This document shows positions 11,090-20,476 of a stretch of 64,000 nt of DNA, in pieces; the stretch's first letter is position 1; every line of letters begins with the position of its first letter. The stretch spans positions 161,862 to 225,861 of the forward strand of contig CAWEQS010000018.1 in the NCBI GenBank assembly GCA_963811265.1. Direction: 5' to 3'. A program made the translations under genes and the position numbers. The DNA comes from JAOUJD01 sp963811265. Its GTDB lineage: Bacteria; Pseudomonadota; Gammaproteobacteria; Burkholderiales; Burkholderiaceae_F. Under the pieces are notes generated by a model. That model worked only from the letters and a program-made list of their open reading frames with translations, did no database searches and was not told the origin of the DNA.

Positions 11090-12174
11090 CACGCCGCCAT
11101 CGCCTTCGCCGTGCGGCGCCACTGCAGCCGATACGCGATGAAGGTGTCGCACATCAGCAGGAAGAACAGCAGCAGCCCCTGGTACACGCCCGTCAGGGCC
11201 GACGGCAGGCCGAGGCGCGACTGCGCGAGTTCGCCGCCGATGTAGAACAGCGCCATCAGCAGCGAGCCGGCGACGACGCCGAGCGGATGCAGCCGTCCGA
11301 CGAACGCGACGATGATCGCCGCGAAACCGTAGCCCGGCGAAATCGTCGGCGTGAGCTGGCCGACCGGCCCCGCGGCTTCGAGGCCGCCCGCCACGCCGGC
11401 CAGCGCGCCGGACGCCAGCAGCACGAACCACAGCACGCGCCGGCTCGAGAACCCGGCGTAGCTCGCCGCCAGCGGCGCGAGGCCCGCCACCTTCAGCTGG
11501 AACCCGATCAGCGAGCGCGCGAGCAGCCACCACGCGACAACGGTCGCGGCGAGCGCCAGCGGGAAGCCGATGGTGAGCCGCGTGCCGGCGAGCACGATCG
11601 GCATCCGCGCGACACTCTCGAACAGCTTGCTCTGCGGGAACCCGAAGCCCTGCGGGTCGCGCAGCGCGCCGTGCACGAGCCACGACAGCAGCAGCTGCGC
11701 GACGTACACCAGCATCAGGCTGACGAGGATCTCGTTCGCGTTGAAGCGGTCGCGCAGCCACGCCGTGATCGCCGCCCAGGCCGCGCCGCCGAGCGCGGCC
11801 GCGACCAGGATCGCGGGAACGATCGCTCGCGACGTCGCGCTCGTCGCCAGCAACGCGACGCTGCCGCCGACGATCGCGCCGGCGATCAGCTGGCCCTCGG
11901 CGCCGATGTTCCACACGTTCGCGCGGAAGCACAGCGTCAGCCCGAGCGCGCACAGGATCAGCGGCGTGGCCTTCAACGCGAGCTCGGACCAGCCGCGCTG
12001 GGTCGCGAGCGGCTCCACCAGGAAGACGCGAAGTCCCTGGACCGGGTCCTGGCCCATCAGGACGAACAGCAGCGCGCCGGCCGCGAGCGTCAGCGCGGCG
12101 GCCGCGACCGGCGACAGCCACGTGAGCGCGCGCGACGGCTGCGCGCGGGGCACGAGCGCCAGCGGCAGGGTCAT
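11089..12174 (-). CDS. ABC transporter permease, BMP/nucleoside type, subunit 1
   Basis: The 361-aa inner-membrane protein has the family signature ANVWNIGAEGQLIAGAI near residues 85-102, the coupling block RSLIGFQLKVAGLAPLAASYAG, and about eight to ten hydrophobic helices. It is the larger partner of the permease at 10169-11089. The ATG at 12174 is preceded by GAGGGGG at ideal spacing, so I prefer it to the longer open frame reaching back to 12243. The product should import nucleosides or a similar ligand delivered by the BMP lipoprotein. Confidence 0.92.
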   Translation of the reverse strand: MTLPLALVPRAQPSRALTWLSPVAAAALTLAAGALLFVLMGQDPVQGLRVFLVEPLATQRGWSELALKATPLILCALGLTLCFRANVWNIGAEGQLIAGAIVGGSVALLATSATSRAIVPAILVAAALGGAAWAAITAWLRDRFNANEILVSLMLVYVAQLLLSWLVHGALRDPQGFGFPQSKLFESVARMPIVLAGTRLTIGFPLALAATVVAWWLLARSLIGFQLKVAGLAPLAASYAGFSSRRVLWFVLLASGALAGVAGGLEAAGPVGQLTPTISPGYGFAAIIVAFVGRLHPLGVVAGSLLMALFYIGGELAQSRLGLPSALTGVYQGLLLFFLLMCDTFIAYRLQWRRTAKAMAA

Positions 12175-12243
12175 GAAGACCCCCTCGCCCCGCGTGTCGT
12201 CCACGCAGCGGGAGCAAGCGCCCTCGGAGCGGCCCTGCCGCAC

Positions 12244-13746
12244 TCATGCGCCCACCTCCGCGCCGGCTGGCCACAGGCCGGCCATCCAGCGGCCGAGTTC
12301 GTCGACGCCGATATCGTGCGCGCCGACGGCCGGCGACAGGCGGCCCTTGGCGATCACCATCAGCCGGTCGCACAGCTGGTACAGCTCGTCGATCTCCTCG
12401 GACACGACCACGATGGCGCAGCCACGGCCGCGCAGGCCGATCAGCGCGTTGCGGATCGCCATGGCGGCGCCGACGTCCACGCCCCACGTCGGCTGGTCGA
12501 CCACCAGCACGCGCGGCTCGGCGAGCGTCTCGCGGCCGACGATGAAGCGCTGCAGGTTGCCGCCCGACAGCGAGGCGGCGCGCGCACCGACGCCCTCGGC
12601 GCGGACGTCGAACGCGCGGATCACGGACTCCGCGACGCGGGTCGCCTCGTCCCGCTGCAGGACGCCGCGACGATGCAGCGCGTCCCCGGTGAGCACGACG
12701 TTGTCGAGCAGGGACAGCTCGGGGACGGCGCCGTGCCCGAGTCGCTGCTCCGGGATGTACCGCAGGCCGCGCGCGCGCCGCGCCGCGGGGCCCAGATGGC
12801 CGACCGGCTCGCCGAACAGGCGAACGGATTCGGAGCGCCCCTTCCACTCGCCGGCCAGCGAGGCCATCAGCGCCGACTGCCCGTTGCCGGACACGCCGGC
12901 GATGCCGAGGATCTCTCCGCACCGCACGGAGAACGCGAGGTCGTGCAGCCAGTGACGCCGCTCGGGGCCGTGCACCGTGAGGCCGGCGATCTCGAGCGCG
13001 ACCGCGCCCGGCGGCGAGTCGTGCGCGGCGATCGACGGCGGGTCGGCGCCGAGCATCAGGCGGGCGAGCGCCGCTTCGCTCTCCTCGCGCGGATCGACGG
13101 TCGCTACCAGGCGCCCTGCCCGCATCACCGCGCAGCGCGTGGCCAGGCGCCGGATCTCGTCGAGCTTGTGGCTGATGAAGACCACGCTGACGCCGTCGGC
13201 CGCGAGCTGGCGCAGCGTCTCGAACAGGCGATCGACGGCCTGCGGCGTCAGCACGGACGTGGGCTCGTCGAGGATCAGGATGCGCGGGCTCGACATCAGC
13301 GCGCGCAGGATCTCGACGCGCTGCCGTTCGCCGACCGACAGGTCGTGCACCGTGCGTTCCGGATGCAGCTCGAGGCCATAGCGCCGCGACAGCTCGCGGA
13401 CGCGTTCGTCGACCTTCGACAGCGGGTGCTCGGGGGCGCCGAGCGCGATGTTCTCCGCGACCGTGAGCGTGTCGAACAGCGCGAAGTGCTGGAAGACCAT
13501 CGCGATGCCGAGCGCGCGGGCGCGGGCCGGGCTCGTGATCTCGACCTCCGCGCCGTCGATCGCGATGGTGCCGGCGTCGGGCCGCGCGACGCCGTAGACG
13601 ACCTTCATCAGCGTGCTCTTGCCGGCGCCGTTCTCGCCGAGCACCGCGAGGATCTCGCCCGGCATCACGGCCAGCGTGACGTCCTCGTTGGCCGCGACGT
13701 CGCCGTAGTGCTTGGTGATCCCGGCGAGCGCGAGGCGAGGCGTCAT
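12244..13746 (-). CDS. ABC transporter ATP-binding protein with two nucleotide-binding domains
   Basis: The 500-aa protein contains two fused ABC domains. The first has GENGAGKST (about residues 37-45), signature LSVGERQRVEI and Walker B ILILDEPTSVL. The second has a lysine-less Walker A, GVSGNGQSA, signature LSGGNLQRF and VLVVDQPTWGVDVGAA. A degenerate second site of this kind is usual in the sugar/nucleoside (CUT2/BMP) ATPases. It energises the two permeases encoded immediately downstream on the same strand after a gap of about 70 bp. The start gives the normal family N-terminus. Confidence 0.94.
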   Translation of the reverse strand: MTPRLALAGITKHYGDVAANEDVTLAVMPGEILAVLGENGAGKSTLMKVVYGVARPDAGTIAIDGAEVEITSPARARALGIAMVFQHFALFDTLTVAENIALGAPEHPLSKVDERVRELSRRYGLELHPERTVHDLSVGERQRVEILRALMSSPRILILDEPTSVLTPQAVDRLFETLRQLAADGVSVVFISHKLDEIRRLATRCAVMRAGRLVATVDPREESEAALARLMLGADPPSIAAHDSPPGAVALEIAGLTVHGPERRHWLHDLAFSVRCGEILGIAGVSGNGQSALMASLAGEWKGRSESVRLFGEPVGHLGPAARRARGLRYIPEQRLGHGAVPELSLLDNVVLTGDALHRRGVLQRDEATRVAESVIRAFDVRAEGVGARAASLSGGNLQRFIVGRETLAEPRVLVVDQPTWGVDVGAAMAIRNALIGLRGRGCAIVVVSEEIDELYQLCDRLMVIAKGRLSPAVGAHDIGVDELGRWMAGLWPAGAEVGA

Positions 13747-13762
13747 GGTTCGGCGGGAAAGT

Positions 13763-14980
13763 CTACAGGCCGGCCCGCTCGGCCCGGCTCGCGCGCAAGA
13801 GCGCGACGCTCACCGCGACGAGCGCGCCGCTGGTCGCCACGCCGACGATCCAGAGGGCCGAGCGCGCCGCGAGCAGGCCGCTCAGCACCGGCCCCAGGAA
13901 CACGCCCGCGTCGACGCCCACGCGATACAGCGCGGTGCGCCACGCGACGCGCTGCGCCGCGCCGTCGCGGTTGAGCAGCGCGACCGGCAGCATCCAGGAC
14001 GCGAGCCCCACGCCGAAGAAGACGCAGCCGGCGATGACGAGCGGCAGCGGCCCGAAGGCGACCGCGCCCACGCCCGCGGCGAGCACGAGCAGCACCGCCG
14101 CCAGCACGCGCGCGCGCGACCCGCGGTCCGCGAGGGATCCGAGCGGAAGCAGCACCAGCACGTCGACCAGTTGCGGAATGGCGAGCAGCATCGCGACGCC
14201 GTCCCGGTCGAGCCCGAACTCCCGGCTCGCGCGCAGCGGCAGGAGGAACTGGCCGATGGCCGACCACGCCACGGCCAGCAGCGCGCCGGCAACGAAGGCG
14301 AGCACGGTGAGCTGCGAAACGGAGCGCGATCGGCCGGAGCCTGCGCCGTCGTCGTCCTGCAGTCCGCGCGAGAAGAGCGGCGCGCCCGCGCTCCCCGCAT
14401 CGACCGGCAGTGCGCGCAGCAACGCCGGCAGCACCGCGAGGCCGATGAACTGTGGCGTGGACGCGGCCAGGATCGTCAGGTTCCACGGCCAGTCGCGCGG
14501 CAGGAACCCCGCGCACACCATGCCGCCGAGGATGCCGAGCATGCCGCTCATCTCGTAGGCATTGAGCGCCAGGCCGTGCGACCCGCGCCGCGCGTGGCGC
14601 ACGATCCCGGTGATGCCGCCCAGCATCACCAGCGTGTGGCCGAGACCGGAGAGCAGGCGACCGGCGACGAGCAGTTCGTACGGGGCGCCGAGGGCGAGGC
14701 ACAGGATGCCCGCCGTGACGGCACCCGCGCCGACGACCAGCGCCCGGCGCAGGTGGTGCGTGATCAGCAGGCCGGCGGGAATGTCGGAGACCAGTCGCGC
14801 GAAGCCGAAGGCGCCCGCGAGCACGCCCAGCGCGAAGTCATCGATGCCGGCGGCGCGACCGATGTCCGGCAGCAGCACCGGAAAGGCGCCGACCGCGAAC
14901 GTGTTGCCGAAGATGAGGAGGCAGAGAAGGACGACCGGGCGGGTCACGATTCGGGCACTCGTTGGGCGTCGCGCGCTCAC
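13763..14980 (-). CDS. Major facilitator superfamily permease
   Basis: The 405-aa protein has about twelve hydrophobic helices in two halves. A DIPAGLLITHHLRRALV block after helix 2 resembles the MFS loop 2-3 motif, and LGSLADRGSRARVL is the corresponding loop in the second half. The central cytoplasmic loop is Asp/Gly/Ser-rich. The start is a GTG at 14980. It ends 16 bp before the ABC ATPase gene, so the two may be co-transcribed. The substrate is unknown; a role in nucleoside or xenobiotic movement would be a guess. Confidence 0.85.
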   Translation of the reverse strand: MSARRPTSARIVTRPVVLLCLLIFGNTFAVGAFPVLLPDIGRAAGIDDFALGVLAGAFGFARLVSDIPAGLLITHHLRRALVVGAGAVTAGILCLALGAPYELLVAGRLLSGLGHTLVMLGGITGIVRHARRGSHGLALNAYEMSGMLGILGGMVCAGFLPRDWPWNLTILAASTPQFIGLAVLPALLRALPVDAGSAGAPLFSRGLQDDDGAGSGRSRSVSQLTVLAFVAGALLAVAWSAIGQFLLPLRASREFGLDRDGVAMLLAIPQLVDVLVLLPLGSLADRGSRARVLAAVLLVLAAGVGAVAFGPLPLVIAGCVFFGVGLASWMLPVALLNRDGAAQRVAWRTALYRVGVDAGVFLGPVLSGLLAARSALWIVGVATSGALVAVSVALLRASRAERAGL

Positions 14981-15114
14981 GCTTCCGAGTGTCCGAGTGT
15001 AGAGGCGCGCTTCGACTCAACCCGCCGCCCGTCTGCGAACGCAACGCGCCCTTGACGAGCGACAACCGCACCCGCTGCGTCCGTGCCTAGCGTTGCAATA
15101 GGAGGTTGGATGTG

Positions 15115-15321
15115 ATGTATCGGCGGATGCTCGTGTTGGGACTGTTGATCGTCGCGCTCGTGCTCATCGCCGCCCCCGCCGTCATCGCGACGCAGGCGCT
15201 GCTGCGCGGGGATGTGGACAAGGCATGGAGCGTCTTCGGGCCGGTTCTGCTGGTTCCGCTCGGCCTTCTCCTCGTCGGTGTGATCTGGTCGTTTCGGCGC
15301 GGTCCGGTCGACCGCGAGTAG
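15115..15321 (+). CDS. Small two-helix membrane protein, function unknown
   Basis: This 68-aa protein contains two hydrophobic segments (about residues 5-27 and 41-60) and a short charged tail, so it is predicted to be an inner-membrane hairpin. A perfect AGGAGG at 15100-15105 lies nine bases before the ATG at 15115. In-frame TTG (15106) and GTG (15112) codons are possible but fit the ribosome site less well. It stands alone between divergent and tRNA genes. No named family is recognised. Confidence 0.65.
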   Translation: MYRRMLVLGLLIVALVLIAAPAVIATQALLRGDVDKAWSVFGPVLLVPLGLLLVGVIWSFRRGPVDRE

Positions 15322-15551
15322 CGCCTGCCGCGAGGTCGACCTGGGCGGTGGACGGCGGCGAAGGCGGCGGACCACGATACCCCTGCCATGTTGTGGACTT
15401 CTGGCGACCGGACGAGTTCCAAGGGGGCGCGTCACGCGGCCGGCGTTGCTTGCCGCCTCCATCCCGTGAACTGGGGCGGGTGAAGAAAACCCCAGCGTCT
15501 GCGTCTGCCCGAAGTCAAGTCCGCCCACGCCCCACGGTGCAGCATGCAGGC

Positions 15552-15656
15552 ATGTTCAGCGTCTTCGTTTGCCTCTGGATCGGCTTCGCCGCCGGCATGC
15601 TCTGCATGGCGATGCTCGCGTCGGCGCAGACGGCGGATCGTCCTCGCGATCTCTGA
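15552..15656 (+). CDS. Possible 34-aa membrane microprotein
   Basis: The short frame MFSVFVCLWIGFAAG... has one Cys/Met-rich hydrophobic helix and a polar tail ending in DRPRDL. It lies directly before a strong intrinsic terminator at 15674-15700. No clear Shine-Dalgarno sequence is seen; AGCATGCAGGC precedes the ATG. The terminator placement and membrane-like composition argue for a real small transcript, but coding is not proven. Confidence 0.35.
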   Translation: MFSVFVCLWIGFAAGMLCMAMLASAQTADRPRDL

Positions 15657-15673
15657 CAGCAGTGGGAAAGTCG

Positions 15674-15700
15674 AAAGGGCCGGGTGACCGGCCCTTTTTC
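15674..15700 (+). terminator. Rho-independent terminator
   Basis: AAAGGGCCGG and CCGGCCCTTT form a 10-bp GC-rich stem around a GTGA loop, followed by a T-run. It closes the transcript of the small proteins upstream. A short A-run on the other side lets it work weakly for the minus strand too, downstream of tRNA-Ser. Confidence 0.8.
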
Positions 15701-15786
15701 GCATTACCCGCCTTCGCGGCCTTCCTCTCTGCAGGTACTTGTTGGACATGCCAGGAAGCAATGACTGGCGACTGCTTGGTGAAGAC

Positions 15787-15876
15787 TGGCGGAGGCGGTG
15801 AGATTCGAACTCACGAAGGGCGTGAACCCTTGCCGGTTTTCAAGACCGGTGCCTTAAACCGCTCGGCCACACCTCC
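15787..15876 (-). tRNA. tRNA-Ser (anticodon UGA)
   Basis: Read on the minus strand, the gene has a GGAGGTG/CGCCTCC acceptor stem, a discriminator G and an encoded CCA. The D-arm is GGCCGAGCGGTTTAAGGC and the anticodon loop CTTGAAA (anticodon TGA). A long type II variable arm and a GTTCGAATC T-loop follow. The long variable arm is specific to Ser/Leu-type tRNAs. The length is 90 nt including CCA. Confidence 0.97.
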
Positions 15877-16086
15877 GGAAAGCGTGATTTTGCCGGTTTT
15901 GCTTCCGGCTGCGTGCTGCGCACGCTTGACCAGTTCCGCAGGTCAGCCTCCAACGCAACGCGGCGCTGACGCGCCGCCCGAGGTCGCGCGTCGCGCACAA
16001 GCGCCGAGACGCCGCGTGTGCGCGCGGTGACTGCGCGCCACTCGGGGCGATGCCCGCGAGTGGCGCCTTGTGATGCTTCGGCTACG

Positions 16087-16353
16087 TCACTTCGCGGCAG
16101 CGGTCGCGTCGGTCACGCACTTCTTGGTGAAACTCGTCTTCGCCGCGCCTGCGAGCTTCTTCTCAGCCGCCTGGGCGTCGCAGGTCTTTGCGACCGCGTT
16201 CTTGGCATCGGTCTCGCACTTCTTCACGAAACTATTCTTGGCCGCGCCGGCCAGCTTCTTCTCCGTTGCCTGCGCTTCACAGGTCGGGTTGGCGGCCAGC
16301 ACGGCATTGCTGGCGAATAGAGCAATCGCCGCAACAATCACGGTTTTCAACAT
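16087..16353 (-). CDS. PsiF-repeat exported protein
   Basis: This 88-aa protein has a signal peptide ending near ASNAVLAA (residue 21), then two PsiF repeats of about 30 residues. Each repeat follows the pattern C-x-A-Q-A-x-E-K-K-L-A-G-A-A-K-x-S-F-x-K-K-C. The four cysteines probably form disulfides in the periplasm. PsiF was named for induction by phosphate starvation in E. coli; its biochemical role is unknown. An AGGGAGA lies six bases before the ATG at 16353. Confidence 0.88.
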   Translation of the reverse strand: MLKTVIVAAIALFASNAVLAANPTCEAQATEKKLAGAAKNSFVKKCETDAKNAVAKTCDAQAAEKKLAGAAKTSFTKKCVTDATAAAK

Positions 16354-16448
16354 GGAAGTCTCCCTGGTTGGAATGGCGGATGGTGCGGTGACGGATCCTA
16401 CGCTTGCTGACTCGTCAGCGCAGCCGGGCCAAGGTGCCTTCCGGCAGC

Positions 16449-16952
16449 CTACCTCACCGTCGACTCGACCCGCCTCTGCAGTTCGTCCAGCCGCGCCTCC
16501 TGCTTCTTCTGACGGGCGTCGAACTCGCGCGGATTCTCGGGCTGCTTCGACTCGATGGACGTCAGAGACGCCTGCCACGCCGTCATGTACTCGCGCAGCG
16601 CCGCCTTCGCCGCGGGCGTGCCGGCCTGCTTCGCGGCCGCGTCTTGCAGGCCCTTGGCCTTGTAGACCGTCTCGTGCACGCAGGCCGTCGTCTCGTCGGC
16701 GGATGGCGGGTCCATGCGACGCGGGGTGGCGATGCCGTCGTCGCTGACCAGCTCGTAGAGATCCCGCTTCTCCAGGTACGCCCGGTACTTGCCGCTGCAC
16801 GTGATGTAGCCGAGGCGCGTGCCCATCAGCAGCCGGGCGACGGCGGGCGGCGGTGCCGGTTCCTCCACCTTCACCAGCTGGTCCTTCGCCTGGAGGGATG
16901 GGGCGACGACCGCGATCGAGGCCAGTACGAGTGAAACGAGCAAGCGCGTCAT
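16449..16952 (-). CDS. Uncharacterised secreted protein
   Basis: The 167-aa protein has a signal peptide (MTRLLVSLVLASIAVVAPSL, cleavage near QAKD). It has a Pro/Val-rich start, two cysteines (TCSGKYRAYLE and TACVHETVY) that could pair, and a charged, probably helical C-terminus rich in Gln/Glu/Arg. The ATG at 16952 follows a GGAG. No named family is recognised. It lies alone between the PsiF gene and the end of the sox cluster and may be unrelated to either. Confidence 0.7.
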   Translation of the reverse strand: MTRLLVSLVLASIAVVAPSLQAKDQLVKVEEPAPPPAVARLLMGTRLGYITCSGKYRAYLEKRDLYELVSDDGIATPRRMDPPSADETTACVHETVYKAKGLQDAAAKQAGTPAAKAALREYMTAWQASLTSIESKQPENPREFDARQKKQEARLDELQRRVESTVR

Positions 16953-17051
16953 GATGTTCTCCGCCGTATCGGCGATAAGGTACGCGCCAGCGGGGCCGTC
17001 GGCAATGCGCGCCGAATGGACGGCCGGCGCGACCGGCCGTGCGTCGGCCGG

Positions 17052-17546
17052 TCAGGAGCGCAGGCGGCGCTCGGCGGCCTCGATGGCCCGCGCGAGATAG
17101 GTTTCGTAGAAGCCGGCGCGGTCGATGCCGACCAGCGGATCGCCCAGCAGTTGAGCCCGGTCGTCGAAGAGTGCGACGACCGGCACGACCCGGACGTTCA
17201 GGCGGGACGCGAACTCGGCCTGCGTGGTCCTGCGGCCCTGCGCGTCGATCAGCGGGGCGCGGCTCGTGATGTCCACTTCGCGGATCAGCAGCGAGGGGGC
17301 AGGCTGCGAGGCCTGTTCGGCAACGCGCGGCGCCAGGTAGCTGCGCCGCACCTCGCGGCAGAACGGGCAGCCCGGCGTGCTGAACAGGATCAGCAACGGC
17401 GCGCGCCGCTTCCGGACCTGCGCCATCAGCGGCCGGAGGTCCTCGATCGCCTCGAGGTGTTCCTCGCCTGCGGCCGGTTGCGCGCCGGCGCGCGCCCCGA
17501 ACGCGACGGCGGCGCCTGCCAGCAGGAGTCGCCGCCGCGCGTGCAT
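17052..17546 (-). CDS. Periplasmic thioredoxin-fold protein of the sox cluster (SoxW/SoxS-like)
   Basis: The 164-aa protein has a signal peptide (residues 1-22), then a thioredoxin fold with the redox motif FSTPGCPFCREVRR and the cis-proline region NVRVVPVVALFD. It is the last gene of the sox run, seven bases downstream of soxB. Sox-linked thioredoxins of this kind keep SoxY or SoxAX cysteines reduced. Whether this one corresponds to SoxW or SoxS in named systems cannot be settled from sequence alone. Confidence 0.82.
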   Translation of the reverse strand: MHARRRLLLAGAAVAFGARAGAQPAAGEEHLEAIEDLRPLMAQVRKRRAPLLILFSTPGCPFCREVRRSYLAPRVAEQASQPAPSLLIREVDITSRAPLIDAQGRRTTQAEFASRLNVRVVPVVALFDDRAQLLGDPLVGIDRAGFYETYLARAIEAAERRLRS

Positions 17547-17553
17547 CGCCGTC

Positions 17554-19276
17554 TCAGAGGCTGATGCCGGGATTGCCCTGCACGCCCTTGATGGTCGGCA
17601 GGTTCAGGCGCGGCGCCTTCAGGGTCTTCTGGTCGCGCAGGTACTTGGCCACCACGTCCCAGATCGGCTCGCCGCTGGCGCCTTCGGCGACCGGCGCCCA
17701 GCCGGCGACCTTGTACGTCTTCGCGGCGTCGATCGGCTGGCCCTTGAGGCGCATCTCGGTGATGCGGCCGCCCATCTTGCCGGCCGGGTCGATGGCGTAC
17801 TGCAGGCCGCCGACGCGCACCATGTCGCCGCCCTGCTGCAGGTACGGGTCGGGGTTGAACAGGTTGTCGGCGACGTCCTCGAGGATCGTCTTGATCATCT
17901 CGCCGGTCATCTCGGTGACGGTCGTGTACGGGTACGTGATGGCGGTCTGGTCCATCACGTGCTCCATCAGGATCGCCTGGCCCGGCAGCAGCGACGTGCC
18001 CCAGCGGAAGCCGGGCGAGAACGCGATGTCGGCGCCCTTCACCTGCATCAGCGCGTCGCAGATCACCTGGTCGAACGTGCCGTTGAAGTTGCCGCGGCGA
18101 TAGAGCAGCCCTTCGGTCACCGCGAGCTTCTCGTTGAGCTTGCCCTCGTACGGCGCGCGCACCTTCCTGATGAACGCGTCCATCTCCTTGTCCGCGGGCA
18201 GAACGTTCGAGAAGACCGGCAGCAGCTTGTAGCGGAAGTCGGCGATCTTGCCGTTCTTCACGTCGAAGTCGAGCACGCCGAGGAACTTGCCGTTGCTGCC
18301 GGCGTTGGTCACCAGCGTGGTGCCGCCGGCGTTCTTGACCAGGCTCGGCGCCGGCACGCCGTCGTGCGTGTGGCCGCCGAGGATCGCGTCGATGCCGCGC
18401 ACGCGCGACGCCATCTTGAGGTCGACGTCCATGCCGTTGTGCGACAGCACCACGACGACCTGCGCGCCCTTGCCGCGCGCCTCGTCGACGACCTTCTGCA
18501 TGTTGTCGTCCTGGATGCCGAAGCTCCAGTCCGGGACCATGTAGCGCGGGTTGGCGATCGGCGTGTACGGGAACGCCTGCCCGATCACCGCGACCTTGAC
18601 GCCGTTCATCTCCTTGCATCGTGTACGGCGCGAACACCGGGTCGCCGAAGTCGGCGGTCTTGACGTTCTGGGCGACGAAGTCGATCCTGCCTTTGAAGTC
18701 CTTCTCGACGATCTCCTGCACGCGCTTCTGGCCGTACGTCATTTCCCAGTGCGCGGTCATGACGTCCACGCCGAGCAGCTTGCAGGCGTCGACCATGTCC
18801 TGCGCGTTGGTCCACAGCGACGTCGCGGAGCCCTGCCAGGTGTCGCCGCCGTCGAGCAGCAGCGCGCCGGGGCGGCTCGCCTTCATGCGCTTCACGAGGG
18901 TGGACAGGTGCGCGAAGCCGCCGACCTTGCCGTAGGTCTTCGCGGCCTCGACGAAGTCGAGGTAGGTGAACGCGTGCGCCTCGGACGTCCGAGGCGCGAT
19001 GCCGAAGCGCTTCAGCAGGTGCTCGCCGACCAGGTGCGGCGGCTGGCCCATGGAGTCGCCGATGCCGAGGTTGACGCTCGGCTCGCGGAAGTAGATGGGC
19101 AGCAGCTGCGCGTGGCAATCCGTGAAGTGCAGGAAGTGCACGTTGCCGAAGCGCGGCAGCTCGTACATCTTCGCGGACGCGGGCCCGGCGGCCAGCGCGT
19201 CGCGCGATGCGATCGGCAGGCCCGCGGCGGCGGCCACCGCCAGCACCTGCAGGAATTCGCGACGGTCCATCGACAT
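17554..19276 (-). CDS. soxB: SoxB thiosulfohydrolase, interrupted by a 1-base insertion
   Basis: SoxB is a di-manganese periplasmic enzyme that hydrolyses sulfate from the SoxYZ-bound thiosulfonate. The start at 19276 gives MSMDRREFLQVLAV, a twin-arginine signal. The metallophosphatase motifs FLHFTDCHAQLLP, LLDGGDTWQGSATS and GGHTHDGVP follow. The frame breaks near 18611-18617, where CAAGGAG stands for an expected CAGGAG. The second part resumes exactly with EMNGVKVAVIGQAFPYTP and ends normally at 17554. Corrected length is about 573 aa, typical for SoxB. It lies between a TlpA-like thioredoxin gene and a second thioredoxin gene. A consensus error is more likely than a real mutation. Confidence 0.9.
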
Positions 19277-19302
19277 CTCTTCTTCTCCCTCGTCTGTTTG
19301 AA

Positions 19303-19800
19303 CTATTTCGCGGCGAAGCGCGCGAGCGCGGCGATGTCCTCTTCGAACATCTCGCCGGCTTCCTTGAACACGATGCGGCCCTGCGGATCGACGACGTAGA
19401 CCTCGGGCAGCGTGCGGCGCCCGCCGAACCAGCCTTCGATCTGCTTGCTGGAACGCGCCGCGGCGAACGTGTAGCCGTGGCTCTTCAGGTACCCGAGCGC
19501 CGCCTCGTCGGTCTTGTCGAGCGTGAAGGTCAGCACGACGAGGCCCTGCCCCTTGCCGCCGTGCGCGCGATGCAGTTTCTCGATGAACGGGTTCTGCTTC
19601 GCGCAGAACGGGCACCAGCTCGCCCAGAACTCGACCACGACGGTCTTGCCGGCGAGGTCCTTCGCCTTCAGCACGCTCCCGTCGACCAGCTGGATGTCGC
19701 TCCAGCGCACGACCTCGGGCGCCGGGGCGGCCGCGACGACGAGCGGCATCAGCGCCACCAGCCAGGCGAACAGCGTTTTGTGCAGAGCGGAAAGTCGCAT
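19303..19800 (-). CDS. TlpA-type periplasmic thioredoxin of the sox cluster
   Basis: This 165-aa protein has a signal peptide ending near VVAAAPAPE, then a TlpA/ResA-like fold with VEFWASWCPFCAKQNPFIE and the cis-proline region RTLPEVYVVDPQGRIVFKE. It should reduce disulfides in the periplasm, probably for SoxYZ, SoxB or cytochrome maturation. An intrinsic terminator lies only eight bases before its ATG at 19800, so its expression with soxB may depend on read-through or on a start inside soxX. It ends 27 bp before soxB. Confidence 0.88.
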   Translation of the reverse strand: MRLSALHKTLFAWLVALMPLVVAAAPAPEVVRWSDIQLVDGSVLKAKDLAGKTVVVEFWASWCPFCAKQNPFIEKLHRAHGGKGQGLVVLTFTLDKTDEAALGYLKSHGYTFAAARSSKQIEGWFGGRRTLPEVYVVDPQGRIVFKEAGEMFEEDIAALARFAAK

Positions 19801-19807
19801 TCGGGCG

Positions 19808-19834
19808 AAAAAAAGGCGGCCGGGACCGGCCGCC
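19808..19834 (-). terminator. Intrinsic terminator between soxX and the TlpA-like gene
   Basis: On the minus strand GGCGGCCGG and CCGGCCGCC form a strong stem around a short TCC/CCC turn, followed by seven T residues. It sits 14 bases after the soxX stop and eight before the next start, in the middle of the cluster. It could lower soxB expression relative to soxCDYZAX. Confidence 0.8.
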
Positions 19835-19847
19835 TCGTCCTCTTCGA

Positions 19848-20466
19848 TTACTGGTTGACGGGCGAGTTCGGATCCAGCAGCAGCGCCATCACGTCCCTGA
19901 TCTGCGCTTCGGTCAGGATGCCGGCGTCGCCGAACCGCGGCATCGACGAGCAGGCGTTGTACGCGTGGGTGTTCCAGATCTTGCCCCACGTGTACTTGAC
20001 GACCGCCTCGCTGTTGCCGCGCAGCTTGCCGTAGCCCTTGAGCGACGGGCCGATGTTGCCGAACGAGATCTCCTGCGGCGTCAGCTGATGGCAGGCGTAG
20101 CAGTTGCCGCCGTTGACCGTCTTCTCGTTGTCGGTCCACTGCAGGCCGACGCCGGTCTGCGCCACGCGCTCGCCGGCCTTCCAGTCGCCGAGGAACTTGC
20201 CGTCCGCCGGGTACTTGATCGTCGCCATCTGCTGCTTCTCGAGGCGTTCACGGACGTCCTTCGGCAGGTCCTTGTTGTTCAGCGAAGCGTCGGAGCAGAC
20301 CTGCTGCAGCTCGGACTGGTTCAGGCGATCCAGCTTGGCGATGCCGCGCTCCTTGAACGAGCTCTTCACGACCTGCATCGTCTCTTCGCGCGTCGGCGCG
20401 GGGCTGGCGCAGGAGGCGAGCACGGCGACCGCGCCCACGGACAGCAACTGTCTTCATCATCTTCAT
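19848..20466 (-). CDS. soxX: SoxX cytochrome c, interrupted by a 1-base insertion near the start
   Basis: SoxX is the monohaem partner of SoxA and helps couple thiosulfate to SoxYZ. The start at 20466 (MKMMKT, GAGGAG upstream) leads into a lipoprotein-like signal, but the frame slips near 20441-20452. The intact remainder continues LSVGAVAVLASCASPAPT and contains NCYACHQL (haem site), IGPSLKGYGK and SSMPRFG (likely methionine ligand). Corrected length is about 205 aa, the longer SoxX type. It begins ten bases after soxA. The slip is probably a consensus error. Confidence 0.87.
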
Positions 20467-20476
20467 CGTCGTCTCC

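Noticed and set aside
17426..18605. Continuation of the first soxB frame beyond the frameshift
   Set aside because: After 18611 this frame loses all SoxB similarity, whereas the alternative frame restores it exactly.
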